Translations under genes and position numbers: made by a program
Notes under the pieces: model-generated
Seen by the model: only the letters and a program-made list of their open reading frames with translations
Database searches by the model: none
Told to the model about the DNA's origin: nothing
DNA from: Trichomonas tenax
Lineage: Eukaryota > Parabasalia > Trichomonadida > Trichomonadidae
Assembly: GCA_023091735.1 (NCBI GenBank)
Contig: JALKBU010000188.1
Location: forward strand, 1 to 64,000
Reading direction: 5' to 3'
DNA length: 64,000 bases
Shown here: piece by piece, positions 19,687-29,972 of the stretch
Numbering within the stretch: the stretch's first letter is position 1
How the letters are laid out: each line of letters opens with the position of its first letter

Positions 19687-21063
19687 ATGGTGAATCTGAA
19701 ACAGTTGACTCTGTTTGTGATATTTATGGGATTTGCGTCCATAACGTTCATATTCACGACAGAGATCTTCCACCTGCAAAAAATTGGGGCAAAATTCGTT
19801 TCAATTAAAGCTGAAACTGAATCTGTGAATTATTGGAAGACAAAAGTCCTCCCAATGTTCTATGAAAACGCGATATTATCGCTCGGACTTCTAGTTTTTG
19901 TTTGGAACATTCGTCCAATATGGAAAGCCATCAAATCAGAATATTTATTTGCTTATTTATTCTTCAACATTCACCAATTAATCATTAAATTACCATCGCA
20001 ACTTTACCAGCATTATTATAACGACGTTCCAATGCATGTTTACGCAGGAACAAGCAGAAGATTTTTTAAAGACCTTATTTTGAAATATATTTTCAACTGC
20101 ATTGCTTATACACTTTTCATTATACCTTCAGTAACCATCGGAAATCGTTTTGCACAACCAACAACACAAAAAATTATGATTGAAGAAAATCAAGAGACAG
20201 AATTAGATGCTGAACCAAAACTCGATAAGTTGGCAGATGTTGATCTCCAGGAACTTCAAGAGATTGAACCAGATACAGAAGAACCCGCCGATCCTGCAAA
20301 TTCAGCTTTTCAGAAGTCTCCAACATGGATTTATATTGGTGGAATACTTATTGCTTTGTATATAGTCGCTTACATGTTTTATCCAATCTATTACAGAATG
20401 TTTAATCCATTAGAAAATTCTTCAACATATATCGACCAACACAAGTTGGGAACACAATACACTAACTTCACTTTCATGCTTAATGACAAGAGAAGTGAAT
20501 CAATCTTAATTTCAACTAATGAAGTTGATAATTTCTACAGATTAGAATTGCTTGGAACATTTTTCCCGAAGAAGATCATATCAAGCCACATCCTAACTAA
20601 GACTGCACCAGAAGAACTTCGCGCTGCTGCCGTTTTCCTTGATAATTTATATGAAAACCGCGCCAACATTGTTATTTTCTTAGTTGGACTATTGAAGCCG
20701 ATTTTATTCGCATTCATGTACAAAGTTGTTGATTCAGCGGGAATCAAAGAATTCCATATTAGAAATGGAAAAACGATTTCACCAACATTGCTTGTTGTTT
20801 TCGGGTTCTACTGGACTGTTATGAACTATGCGGAGCCGCTTATGGCTTATTTACCAAGAAACTTCCAGCAATCTGCTGATTGCAAAGCTGCAAGAACCGG
20901 ATTACCTATAATGGTCCTTATTTCAAGGATTGAGAGAGCAAACTTTGCTACACTCACACATGATCCTGTTTTCTCTCTTGTTTTTGTCAAAGCTGCATCT
21001 GCTGATGAAAGATTCGCAAATATTGATTTGTGTTTGAAAAGCGCGAAACCAAAACTAATGTAA
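19687..21063 (+). CDS. Ste24-family membrane protein lacking the zinc site (pseudo-protease)
   Basis: From ATG at 19687 the protein has 458 residues, the usual length of CAAX prenyl protease 1 (Ste24, family M48). An upstream extension of the frame has no ATG. The fold markers are present: an early segment IIKLPSQLYQHYYNDV, then RRFFKDLILKYI, then FYPIYYRMFNPLE (the Ste24 PLFNKFTPLE region), SESILISTNEVDN, and near the end ADCKAARTG and DPVFSLVF. Hydrophobic helices alternate throughout. The catalytic HExxH is absent: the equivalent place reads FLDNLY (about residues 317-322). The third zinc ligand glutamate is Gln394 (FQQSAD), and the SHPP motif is gone. An acidic insertion of about 50 residues sits before the middle. 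The protein should sit in the ER membrane but cannot cut CAAX peptides. It may bind prenylated proteins or regulate an active Ste24. Confidence 0.82.
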   Translation: MVNLKQLTLFVIFMGFASITFIFTTEIFHLQKIGAKFVSIKAETESVNYWKTKVLPMFYENAILSLGLLVFVWNIRPIWKAIKSEYLFAYLFFNIHQLIIKLPSQLYQHYYNDVPMHVYAGTSRRFFKDLILKYIFNCIAYTLFIIPSVTIGNRFAQPTTQKIMIEENQETELDAEPKLDKLADVDLQELQEIEPDTEEPADPANSAFQKSPTWIYIGGILIALYIVAYMFYPIYYRMFNPLENSSTYIDQHKLGTQYTNFTFMLNDKRSESILISTNEVDNFYRLELLGTFFPKKIISSHILTKTAPEELRAAAVFLDNLYENRANIVIFLVGLLKPILFAFMYKVVDSAGIKEFHIRNGKTISPTLLVVFGFYWTVMNYAEPLMAYLPRNFQQSADCKAARTGLPIMVLISRIERANFATLTHDPVFSLVFVKAASADERFANIDLCLKSAKPKLM

Positions 21064-21683
21064 AAATTATGTAAAAATACTATAATTTCTTCAAATATCG
21101 CAAAGCATTTTTTGATATTCAGATTTAATTGTATAATTTGCCAAATTGCATTCCTGGTTTTGAAATGCATAGTCTGGCAAATAGAATAGTAATCTCCAAT
21201 AAGAATTTTACTTCATTATTAAGCTTTAGAAAATATTATTGAATATTTTAGCAATGCATATGGAAAAGTATATGAAGAATCAACAATTCTAATGCAATAG
21301 AAGTGATGCGTTGAAATGATCATAGTTTTATGTTTTAATAATGTTTAAACAGACGTATTTTTTGCATATTATTCAGAATTTGCATTTGGATAGAACTATC
21401 AATTTTGCACCTAAAAGCAAATCGATTGCTATCATATAGAAGTTCCAAATATAAATCAAGAGTTTAGAATGAGTCGATAATCTTCCATGTCAAAATATAA
21501 TTTACATGCCAAATGTGCAATACTTTAAGATTACACCATTTTTATGTCATCAACGGAGTGTCGGAAGTACAGCGCATGTGAAAACGACACTTCGATTCAT
21601 TTTGAGATCCAATTTGATGAGCCTCTTCTTTACCAAAACAACCCCTTCAAAACCATTGAGCACTTTTCTCTTCTTTACAAAAA
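21064..21683. promoter_or_regulatory. Spacer with TTTACATGCCA element upstream of Rab
   Basis: TTTACATGCCA lies at 21501-21511, with CATGTCAAAAT just before it. The motif is about 170 bases from the Rab start at 21684. GAGCACTTTTCTC, a near match to the Inr, lies some 20 bases before the ATG. The rest of the 620 bases is empty. Confidence 0.4.
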
Positions 21684-22313
21684 ATGGCTTCGAAGCAAAC
21701 TCAGCAACAAGGGCGCCATACGTTCAAATTCCTTCTCGTTGGAAATGGCAGCGTCGGAAAAACTTCAATAGTTCGCAGACTTTGCCGCGGAGACTTCATT
21801 TCTAATCCAGAAACGACAATTGGCGTCGAATTCATGACAAAGATCTTCGACATCGAGGGAAACCAGATCAAACTTCAAATTTGGGATACTGCTGGCCAAG
21901 AAAAATACAGATCTGTTGGTAAAGCATATTACAGAAATGCGATTGGCGTTCTGTTAGTTTTCTCACTCACAGATCACACTTCCTTTGAAAAGCTGGAAGA
22001 GTGGATCTCAGATGTCAGCCAGTATTGTCATCCAAAGGCCCACATGATTTTAGTTGGCAACAAATCCGATTTATCAGACAGCAGGAAAGTAACACAGGAC
22101 GAAATAAGGAAATTTACAGAAGGAAGAAGCCTCCAATATATCGAATCGTCTGCAAAAACAGGAAGCAATATTAACGATTGTTTCTACCAAGTTGCGAAAG
22201 CTATCTACGACGGAATCAAGACCGGCGATATATCTATTTCCAACGCTCCTGTTATTGGTGAACTTGATAATAAACCAAGTCAAGCTGATAACAAGCAGGG
22301 ATGTGGATGCTAA
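21684..22313 (+). CDS. Rab family small GTPase
   Basis: A complete Rab of 209 residues starts at ATG 21684. After a short polar N-terminus come FLLVGNGSVGKTS (G1, residues 16-28), switch I TTIGVEFMTK, WDTAGQEKYRS (G3 and switch II), GNKSDL (G4) and SSAKTG (G5). The C-terminus is a hypervariable tail ending GCGC, a C-x-C double prenylation motif. All nucleotide-binding residues, including the G3 glutamine, are present. The TIGVEF effector loop is shared by the Rab1/2/4/8/11/14 branch, so a role in Golgi or recycling traffic is likely, but the subtype cannot be fixed by eye. It differs clearly from the Rab at 13.9 kb in switch I and tail. The stop TAAG is followed by an AT-rich spacer. Confidence 0.94.
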   Translation: MASKQTQQQGRHTFKFLLVGNGSVGKTSIVRRLCRGDFISNPETTIGVEFMTKIFDIEGNQIKLQIWDTAGQEKYRSVGKAYYRNAIGVLLVFSLTDHTSFEKLEEWISDVSQYCHPKAHMILVGNKSDLSDSRKVTQDEIRKFTEGRSLQYIESSAKTGSNINDCFYQVAKAIYDGIKTGDISISNAPVIGELDNKPSQADNKQGCGC

Positions 22314-22594
22314 GCTTCTTCTGATTGTATTTACTCTCCGTTTCTTTTATATCAAAAAATTCAAATTTTGTTTTCCGATTAACTCTAAATTGTGCTTTCT
22401 AACTTAATCATTTGCCACAATTTCACACTTCACCAATAATGTTTAACACCAAATTCTCGGTAATCATTTTATTTTAATTTGATAATAAAATGAAAAATTA
22501 TGTGAATATAAACGAAAATTCTTCAATAATGTGTTAGTGCAGGATTCGGCGATGTAGATTATATACGAAAAATTTTTATAAATAACAAAAAAGA

Positions 22595-25500
22595 TTAAAA
22601 ATTTTGGTTATCTGAGATTCTACTTGATTGATACTTTCTCTGACTTAGCGGGGATTTCCTTGGGCTGTCTACCATTCCCCTTGTCGCTGTGCTATATGCA
22701 GTTCTTGGAGATTTCGCAGGAGAAACTTGTTCTTTCAAGTTCTCTGTTTGTCGATATAATTTGTCTGATTGTGCAACTAAATGCGCCATTTGTGCACGCT
22801 GGTATTCAGATAGTGCTGATGCTGGTATTGGGACCTTCTGATATTCCAAAACAGTCTTCGAAAGATCGTTTTGTGACATTCTTAATCTTCCGATCTCGAA
22901 AACTGCTTCTCTTGGAGTTCCAACGCCACTTCCGACAGCATCATATATCGAAGAAAGAGCGTTCTTGAGGATTGTAACTTCTTCAACTGATCGAGCATAA
23001 TCTGATTCTTGCCTGTGAATGATATCTCTTGCTTCTCTAAGTTCATCAGCTTGTTTGTGAATAATTGGGTATAATTCATCTGCGATTGGATCTGTTTGAG
23101 CTGAAATATTCTTTTTCGGACGGAAAGCAATCCTCTGTAATTCTTGCTTAGACTTTTCTAGTTCGCCAACAACTTTACGAAGTGAATCTGCATCTTTGGC
23201 AGCTTCATTGAGTTTCCTGACTTCATTTGCGATTGATGGAGCTTCTCTTAATGATGGTGCAAGACCAACAGCTTCACCAATCTTGTCTTTGAGGATATTT
23301 GTGCTGCTTATGAGTTTACCAACTGCCAATTCTATTTCTCCATATGTTTGTTTGTCATTTTCATATTCAATTCCGAGCATCTTTGCAATTCCGAATGTCA
23401 TTTCATTATGTCTCTGAAGCATGTCTTTAGTTTCCTTTTCACGCTTCCTTAAGTCAATGGCACCTCTTGCAAGTGATTCCGGTGTCTTTCCTTTGACCCC
23501 CAGTGCTTTAGCAATGAGTTTGTTTTGACCGTCAAGAGATTCACGTAAAGCTGTTGATGATGATTTGATTTCTCTGATTGTTGCAAGAATAGCATCATTA
23601 TTAGTGGTATCGAGAATTCCTGGTTCATCAATGATGTCTGCAATTTCTTGTCTAAGTGTGGCGCTTTCAGCTTCGACTTTAGACAATCTTTCATTTTCAG
23701 TCATTAAGAATTGAATTCCACGTTTGATGTCACCGAACGTTTGGACATTCATTAGATTGCCGATGTCATTGATTTGCGTTGAAAGATCTTGGTTCTTAGT
23801 GAGGAGTTGTGAAACAGCTTCTTTCTGTGAACTTGCTGCATAGACAACACTTCCATCTTCATCAGTTTGCTTGAATATTGTGTTAAGTTCTTCACTTTGT
23901 TTGTGTAATTCGTCGACTGTTTCTTCAATTCTGTCGGTTCCAAGAAGCTTTTCAAGCTCTGATTGCGTTCTCTGCATAGCAGCAACACGTTGATAGACAA
24001 CAGCAGAACTGTTATTTTGATCATTTTCATCATACTCAACACCAACTAAATCTGCAAGTTTCTTTGCTGATCTTGCCATTGAATTCTTCTGACGAACAAC
24101 TTTATCGATGAATCTATCAACTTGCGTATCATCTTCAAGTCCAAGAGAAGCACAAATTGATTTATTATTCATTTGACTGACATCTATCTCTGTTCTAAGA
24201 GAATCATTTTCATCAATGATTGAGTGAATCTGATCTTCAATTTGTGATGGATCTTGTGCACCAACAGATATAGCGATGCTTGATAACTGAGTATCGCGTT
24301 TTCTCACTTCGCTTTCAAGCTTCCTGCAAACTCCTTGCAATGACTTGATGTGATCATTAATAGTGTTTGGAGAGTCTTCAATACCAAAGTTAGTTGTTAT
24401 CTCTCTAATGGAATGAGCACAAGAGCTAAGTTCACCGATTCTTCCTCTTATTTCTTTGAGAGGAGATCTTTTTGGAAGTTCAAGAGCTTTGCAAACTTCC
24501 AATTGATGCTTTGCGAAGTTCTTCATCAAATTATCGACTGCTTCAGCAATATCTTGTGGTGAAGTTGAATGTGATAATCCTAATGTTGCTCTGATCTTGT
24601 CCATTGATGATCTCATGATTGACAAACTTTCATCATAAATTCTGCTTCTGTTTTCGAAATCATTCTGCATTTCAGATAATTCTTTCGAAGTATCTCTGAT
24701 TTGCTGACTGATTGATTGCATCTTCGTCTTAAGTGCTGAGTTTTCAATGGATAATTGCGTGTTTTGATTTGTAAGATCATTCTTAATTTTTTCGTTTTCT
24801 GTTGTCTCTTTCTGTCTTTGAATCATCAATGAATTGATTTCTTGCTGCTTTGTCTTCTGGATGTTATCAAGTTCGGCTCTGCTTGATGCTTGAAGAGCGA
24901 TCATTTCTCGGTGATGTTTCTCATTAAGTTCAGAAACTTCTTTAGCATTTGTTGTTGTAATGTAATCGATTTCAGCTCTGCTTTCAAGTTGAATTGCTTC
25001 AACATCCAATCTATGCTTCTTCTCGAGTTCATTGATCTCTCTCATCTTTGAGGCCCTGAGATTATCAATTTCAGCTCTTGAACTGTTTTGAAGTTCAGAA
25101 TATTCTTTATGATATTTGTCTTTGAGAAGCTGAATTTCCGCTGATTTTGCAGATTCAATTTTATCAGCATCTGCTTGTGATGTGTTTTGTAAAGCTCCAA
25201 TCTCTGCGCGATGCTTTTGTTTGAGATCTGTAATTTCTTTGAGTTTAGAAGCTTGCAAATTGCTGATTTCTTCTCTCAATGAGTTTTGCATATCAAGAAG
25301 ATCTTGATGATGCTTTTCTTTCAATGATGCAATTTCACGTGCTTTGGATGATTGCAAAGCGTTATAATCCTTTTGTGAAGTTGATTGAAGTGTTGTAATT
25401 TCTTGAATATGTTTATCATTCAAATCTGCGATTTCTTTTGCATGTTGCTCCTGCATTTCTTCGATTTCATTTCTCAAGTTGTTTTGAATTTCTTTAAGTT

Positions 25501-28500
25501 CGTTTGCGCGCTTTTCGTTGATATCAGCAATTTCTTTTGTTTTTGAAGCTTGAAGATTGTTATAATCGTTTCTCGCTGATTCTTGCAAAGCAATTAACTC
25601 CTGGTGATGATTATCATTGAGATCAATGATTTCTTTAATTTTTGCCTTCTTGACATCATTAATTTCAGCTCTTGATGACAATTGCAAGGCAAATAATTCT
25701 TTATGATGTTTGTCGTTAAGTTCATTGATTTCTTTAGCTTTCTCTGATTTGAGATCGTCTATTTCTGCACGCGAAGACATTTGGAGGTCAGTTAACTCTT
25801 GTTGATGTTTCTCCTTCATCTCTGAGATTTCCTTTTGTTTGTCAGCGAGCATTTGTTGTGTTGAAGCAACAAGTTTATCAAGTTTCTGCTGTGCAGCATC
25901 ATTTTGGGCTTCTAATTGTTTCTTGTGCTCTGCCTTGAGTAATTCAATTGCATTCTTTGAGCTTGAATCAATATCTGTTCTTGCTTTAATGTGTTCTGCT
26001 TTGATATCTGACATTTCTTTAGCATGATTGAGTTTCATTTCAGCGATTTCATTCTCATGAGAAATTCTTGTTTTACCAATGTCTGCTTGTAATTCGGCAA
26101 TCTTCTTCACATTCTTTTGAATGTTGCTGTTCTGCTCGTCAATAATATTTTGTAATGTTTCGATCTGCGCTTGTTTATCACTTAACGTTGTTGCAAGTTT
26201 AGCTTTATCGTTTTTCTCAACTTGCAATTGTGCTGTTATCTTTGCAATATCTTCTGTCATTTGGGCGACTTGTCCAGCAAATTTCTGTTTCTCAGTAATT
26301 TGCTCTGAAACGAGTCCTAACAAACTTTCGTTAATTGTTGCAACATGTTCATTCAATGATGCAATTTGTTGATCTTTAACATCACACGCATTCTTAAGAA
26401 CCATAATTTCATGATTAGAAGCTGTCTTCTGGTCTTCTAATGCAGCATTTAAGTTTGCAATTTCATTTTCATTCTTTCTTTGCTGATCTTGAAGTTGTTT
26501 AATTGCTGCATCCTTCTTAGTGATGTTGTTTTGCAAATCATTGATCGTTTTTTCTTGCTCCTGTAAAGCAGAATCTTTTATTACTGCATCAGAAGCAGAT
26601 TTGTTTAATTTCTCCTTCAAATCATTGATTTCTTTGGCCTTAATTTCATTCTGTTCAGTTGACAAACCGTTTTCTTTCTTTAGTTTATCTTTTTCATCTG
26701 TTAAGAATGAAAGTTGTGAATTTATTGATTCGATTGTTGCTGCAAGTTGAGCGTTCTTTCCGTTTGTTGTTGATAATTCTATCTTGAGATCATTGATTTC
26801 TCTTGTTTTCTCTGAACTTTCTTCAATTGCCTTTGCAAGGATTGCTTGTGTTCCTTCTTTAGATGAATCGAATTCATTCTGAAGTATTTTATGCATTGCT
26901 TCATTTTGAGACATTTGGTTCTTAAGTGTTGCGATTTGTGCATTAAGTTCCGTATTTTGACGTGATAAATCAGAAATATTCGTTGTAAGATTAATGATTT
27001 CTTTGTTCTTTTCATTTAAATCATCAGTAAGTTTTTGAATCGCTTCTGAGTTCCTTTGCTCTGAGTTCTCAAGATCTGACTTTAGCAATTGGATTGTTGA
27101 TTCATCATTTTTAATTTTCAGTCCATTATCTTCATTCGTTCTCTTCAAGCGTTCATTTTCTGACTTCAAGTTTGCGATTTCAAGAACTTTGGATGAATTT
27201 TCTTGCTTCAATGCTTCAATTATTTCACCATTGTGTTGTTGGAATGCATCATAATCAGCTTGGATTGCTTGTTTAGCATTTTCTAATGCAATTTGAGCAC
27301 GTTTTGATGATGCTGAATCATTCATCAATCTTCCAATTTCTTTCGTTTTCTCACTGCTTTCTGTTTGCAAGTCTTTGATTGCTTGTACATGATTCTTCTT
27401 TGCTGCTTCATATTCTGATTGCAAAATCTTGAGTTGGTTTGTTGCTTGTTCTAATAAATTCGATGTATCTGTTTGTTTACGCTTAGCATCTGTTAATTCG
27501 ACTTGAAGTTTTGCAATTGATTCAGTCTTTTGTGCGATTTCACCCGAAAGTTTGCTAGCGAGTTTTTTTTGCTGTTCTTGTGATGCTTTAACATCCTTTT
27601 CACACATTTTATTCTTTGATTCTAAATTGCTTAACTGGATATTGAGATTTTCGTTTGATTTGTTTGCGTTATTGAGTTGGCTTTGTAATTTAGCAATTTC
27701 TTTATCTTTAGCACTAACATCTGTTTGCAGTTTTGATAAAGCCTTATTTGATTTCTTCTTTGTCAATTCCAAGTCTTCTTTCAATGATTTGATTTGTTGA
27801 TCTGTTTGTTGAAGTTTAACTTGATTAACTTCATTTTCACGCTGCAAATTCGCAGTATTTTGTTGAAGTTTAGATATTTCTTCAGACTTAGTGCTGATGT
27901 CTTTGTGAAGGCTATCAATCATTTCATTTGTTCTGATTCTTGTTGCTTCTTGAGATTTTTGCAAAGTATGTTTCGATTCTTCAGCTTGAGCAAGTTTTGT
28001 TTGATATTCAGATAACTGAGTCTTAAGTTTACTGACTTCATCAGATTTGTTTGAGATGTCGGCAGTGAGCTTTTCCACCAAGTCATTTGCGTGCTGGCGC
28101 GAAGAATCATATTCAGATTGCATTAATTGCTTCAAGTTTTCATTTTGCTGAAGTTTAGCTTTAGTTGTGTTCAGCATTGTCTCTGTTTCTTGTTTTTGTC
28201 TGTTTGTTTCAACAATATCTTCGTTTAACTTCTTAATTTCACTTGTAAGTTGTTCTCTTTCGCTTTGTAAGCTCTTGATTGCATTGACACGCTGATTGAG
28301 CTCGTCTTGTACTATGGATAGTTTGTTATTCGATTTACTTATATCTTCTTTGAGTTTTGCTGAAATTTCTTCTAATTTCTGCTTTTGTTTAATCATGTCT
28401 TCAATAGACGACGTAAGTTGTTGAGGGCTCGTTCTTAATGTCTTTATTATCTTATTTTGACGATTTTTCATTAATTGATAATCTTGAACAATTTCTGCGA

Positions 28501-29350
28501 ATTTGTTGTCGAAATCATCGAATGAACATCCAAGTTTGGCCGATGCTGATCTCAAAAGTTGTTGTTTTCGAAGTAAACCTTTGACTGTTGGCGAGATTAA
28601 ACTTTCTGAATCTAAACCTAATTCTGTTAGAATCGAGTTTTTGAGAGATTTTAGAGAATCACTTTCTTTCTGTAGAGAAGAAATGTTTTTCGACGAATTG
28701 ACGGTCATATCTGTCAGTTGATTCGTTAATTGTTGATTTAATGCTTTAATTTCTTCTTTTGATTGGATTAAGCTCTTCACTGCTGCAAGAGCTGCATTGG
28801 ACTGTTTGCAACCGAGCGCGAGTGAGATGTCGCCGAGCTGTCTACGCAGTAATTTGTTATCATTTAAGAGTTTGTTGACAGTTCCAGGAATATCGCCATC
28901 ATCAGTGTTTAAACAGTCCTTTAAGGAATCCGATATCCTCAAAAGTTTGGCGATAATCGGCGAGTAATCTTTGTTTGCTGAAGGTTTGTCACCAAACGCT
29001 TTAGCGATTAAATCATAGAAATCGCTGTGTATCTTCATGGAATTGATGAGTTTCTCTAAGTCCTCAAGCGATATTTGATCAGGAATGTCGAACAGATTTA
29101 AAACGAGATTTAAGTTTTTGTTTTTCTCGACAAGTTCCGCCTTCATTTTGTGGTTTATGTTCTTGTACTTCTCGAGCGATTTCGTAAGCTCCTCGTTTTG
29201 CTTTTTAAGTTTGATTGCTTGTATTTTATCTTCGATTAAATCATCAAATGTATCTTGAAGCTTGTCGTTAATCTCGTCGCGCATCGCCAGATTGAAGTTA
29301 CTTTCAGACAGGGTGGCGCGAATCCCCATCTTTGGCGCCGTGTTGCTCAT
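22595..29350 (-). CDS. Giant coiled-coil protein (2251 aa)
   Basis: One uninterrupted frame of 2251 codons runs from ATG at 29350. Nearly the whole protein is predicted coiled coil, rich in K, E, Q, N, L and I, with no membrane segment, signal peptide or enzyme motif. It resembles trichomonad proteins that databases label 'viral A-type inclusion protein', a name that reflects coiled-coil composition only. Residues 1196-1492 hold nine exact-length 33-residue repeats (see the repeat entry). Around residues 1550-2000 there are spaced segments with the pattern LGL/LGV followed by an aspartate-rich stretch, which may be a second, looser repeat. The C-terminal 60 residues are basic, with S, P and R (SPAKSPRTA, DSPRKSPLSQRK), and look like a phosphorylated or microtubule-binding tail. 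A cytoskeletal linker or golgin role is plausible but inferred. Confidence 0.9.
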   Translation of the reverse strand: MSNTAPKMGIRATLSESNFNLAMRDEINDKLQDTFDDLIEDKIQAIKLKKQNEELTKSLEKYKNINHKMKAELVEKNKNLNLVLNLFDIPDQISLEDLEKLINSMKIHSDFYDLIAKAFGDKPSANKDYSPIIAKLLRISDSLKDCLNTDDGDIPGTVNKLLNDNKLLRRQLGDISLALGCKQSNAALAAVKSLIQSKEEIKALNQQLTNQLTDMTVNSSKNISSLQKESDSLKSLKNSILTELGLDSESLISPTVKGLLRKQQLLRSASAKLGCSFDDFDNKFAEIVQDYQLMKNRQNKIIKTLRTSPQQLTSSIEDMIKQKQKLEEISAKLKEDISKSNNKLSIVQDELNQRVNAIKSLQSEREQLTSEIKKLNEDIVETNRQKQETETMLNTTKAKLQQNENLKQLMQSEYDSSRQHANDLVEKLTADISNKSDEVSKLKTQLSEYQTKLAQAEESKHTLQKSQEATRIRTNEMIDSLHKDISTKSEEISKLQQNTANLQRENEVNQVKLQQTDQQIKSLKEDLELTKKKSNKALSKLQTDVSAKDKEIAKLQSQLNNANKSNENLNIQLSNLESKNKMCEKDVKASQEQQKKLASKLSGEIAQKTESIAKLQVELTDAKRKQTDTSNLLEQATNQLKILQSEYEAAKKNHVQAIKDLQTESSEKTKEIGRLMNDSASSKRAQIALENAKQAIQADYDAFQQHNGEIIEALKQENSSKVLEIANLKSENERLKRTNEDNGLKIKNDESTIQLLKSDLENSEQRNSEAIQKLTDDLNEKNKEIINLTTNISDLSRQNTELNAQIATLKNQMSQNEAMHKILQNEFDSSKEGTQAILAKAIEESSEKTREINDLKIELSTTNGKNAQLAATIESINSQLSFLTDEKDKLKKENGLSTEQNEIKAKEINDLKEKLNKSASDAVIKDSALQEQEKTINDLQNNITKKDAAIKQLQDQQRKNENEIANLNAALEDQKTASNHEIMVLKNACDVKDQQIASLNEHVATINESLLGLVSEQITEKQKFAGQVAQMTEDIAKITAQLQVEKNDKAKLATTLSDKQAQIETLQNIIDEQNSNIQKNVKKIAELQADIGKTRISHENEIAEMKLNHAKEMSDIKAEHIKARTDIDSSSKNAIELLKAEHKKQLEAQNDAAQQKLDKLVASTQQMLADKQKEISEMKEKHQQELTDLQMSSRAEIDDLKSEKAKEINELNDKHHKELFALQLSSRAEINDVKKAKIKEIIDLNDNHHQELIALQESARNDYNNLQASKTKEIADINEKRANELKEIQNNLRNEIEEMQEQHAKEIADLNDKHIQEITTLQSTSQKDYNALQSSKAREIASLKEKHHQDLLDMQNSLREEISNLQASKLKEITDLKQKHRAEIGALQNTSQADADKIESAKSAEIQLLKDKYHKEYSELQNSSRAEIDNLRASKMREINELEKKHRLDVEAIQLESRAEIDYITTTNAKEVSELNEKHHREMIALQASSRAELDNIQKTKQQEINSLMIQRQKETTENEKIKNDLTNQNTQLSIENSALKTKMQSISQQIRDTSKELSEMQNDFENRSRIYDESLSIMRSSMDKIRATLGLSHSTSPQDIAEAVDNLMKNFAKHQLEVCKALELPKRSPLKEIRGRIGELSSCAHSIREITTNFGIEDSPNTINDHIKSLQGVCRKLESEVRKRDTQLSSIAISVGAQDPSQIEDQIHSIIDENDSLRTEIDVSQMNNKSICASLGLEDDTQVDRFIDKVVRQKNSMARSAKKLADLVGVEYDENDQNNSSAVVYQRVAAMQRTQSELEKLLGTDRIEETVDELHKQSEELNTIFKQTDEDGSVVYAASSQKEAVSQLLTKNQDLSTQINDIGNLMNVQTFGDIKRGIQFLMTENERLSKVEAESATLRQEIADIIDEPGILDTTNNDAILATIREIKSSSTALRESLDGQNKLIAKALGVKGKTPESLARGAIDLRKREKETKDMLQRHNEMTFGIAKMLGIEYENDKQTYGEIELAVGKLISSTNILKDKIGEAVGLAPSLREAPSIANEVRKLNEAAKDADSLRKVVGELEKSKQELQRIAFRPKKNISAQTDPIADELYPIIHKQADELREARDIIHRQESDYARSVEEVTILKNALSSIYDAVGSGVGTPREAVFEIGRLRMSQNDLSKTVLEYQKVPIPASALSEYQRAQMAHLVAQSDKLYRQTENLKEQVSPAKSPRTAYSTATRGMVDSPRKSPLSQRKYQSSRISDNQNF
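24875..25765 (-). repeat. Nine tandem 99-bp / 33-residue repeats in the giant coiled coil
   Basis: In the protein ending at 22595, residues 1196-1492 consist of nine consecutive units of exactly 33 residues without any insertion. A typical unit runs E-I-D-x-L-x-x-x-K-x-K-E-I-x-x-L-x-x-K-H-H-x-E-L-x-x-L-Q-x-x-S-R-A. The unit length equals three hendecads (11 residues), which favours a weakly right-handed, straight coil over a heptad coil. DNA units have diverged, but their length is fixed. A tenth, partial unit (ELDNIQKTKQQEINSL) follows. Confidence 0.9.
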
Positions 29351-29830
29351 TTTTTATTTTTTATTATGTACAGTCATTTTTATTGAAGAATCGTGGCTAG
29401 TTTTATATGTTTAGCCTAAATATTTCATCATTCAAAAAATTTTAACCAATACATCGTACGTTAAACAAAAGTGACATTTCATTATCCAATTTCTGGCATG
29501 TAAACAAAATATGTCAAAAATTTATTTTGGAAATTTTTACGGGCGCGAAAAATTCAATCATTGACGAATTTTAATATTTTCTCTTTCAAAAAGATATACT
29601 TTTGAATAAAAAATAATCTAATGCCTTCAATTATCTTATATCTTGAGGGTGACAATATAATAATACATGAAATAAATTATATTTTATACAAAATTGTATT
29701 AAAATTTTATACAAAATTGGTGACAATTTCATTAAACTTGTAGTTGATGTATTATGATGGAAACATTTTTAAAATCAATTGATTGCAATATTCAAAATAT
29801 TGGGGAATCAATATTTTGTTGGATGGAACT
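29351..29830. promoter_or_regulatory. Upstream region of the giant coiled-coil gene with three motifs
   Basis: In coding-strand orientation, moving toward the ATG at 29350, there is TTTCGCGC (29550-29543, E2F-like), GTTTACATGCC (29503-29493) and GTCACTTTT (29475-29467). The last lies about 117 bases from the ATG. The three motifs of the window's left edge recur here, in a different order and spacing. Confidence 0.45.
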
Positions 29831-29972
29831 TTAGCCAAAAGAAGCTTGGGTAAGAAAATGCATGAGAGGAGAATAAAAATCAAGATTACCTTTGTGAATG
29901 ATTGTATGATTTGTGGCAACGCGATCTACAGGGATGAATAAGAATGTTGAAATTTTGTAGCTTCTTTTAACC

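Noticed and set aside
22500..22560. GTGTTAGT string as a possible reversed intron 3' signal (ACTAACAC)
   Set aside because: It does not match the full parabasalid ACTAACACACAG signal and no split gene is nearby. I found no other intron signal in the window.
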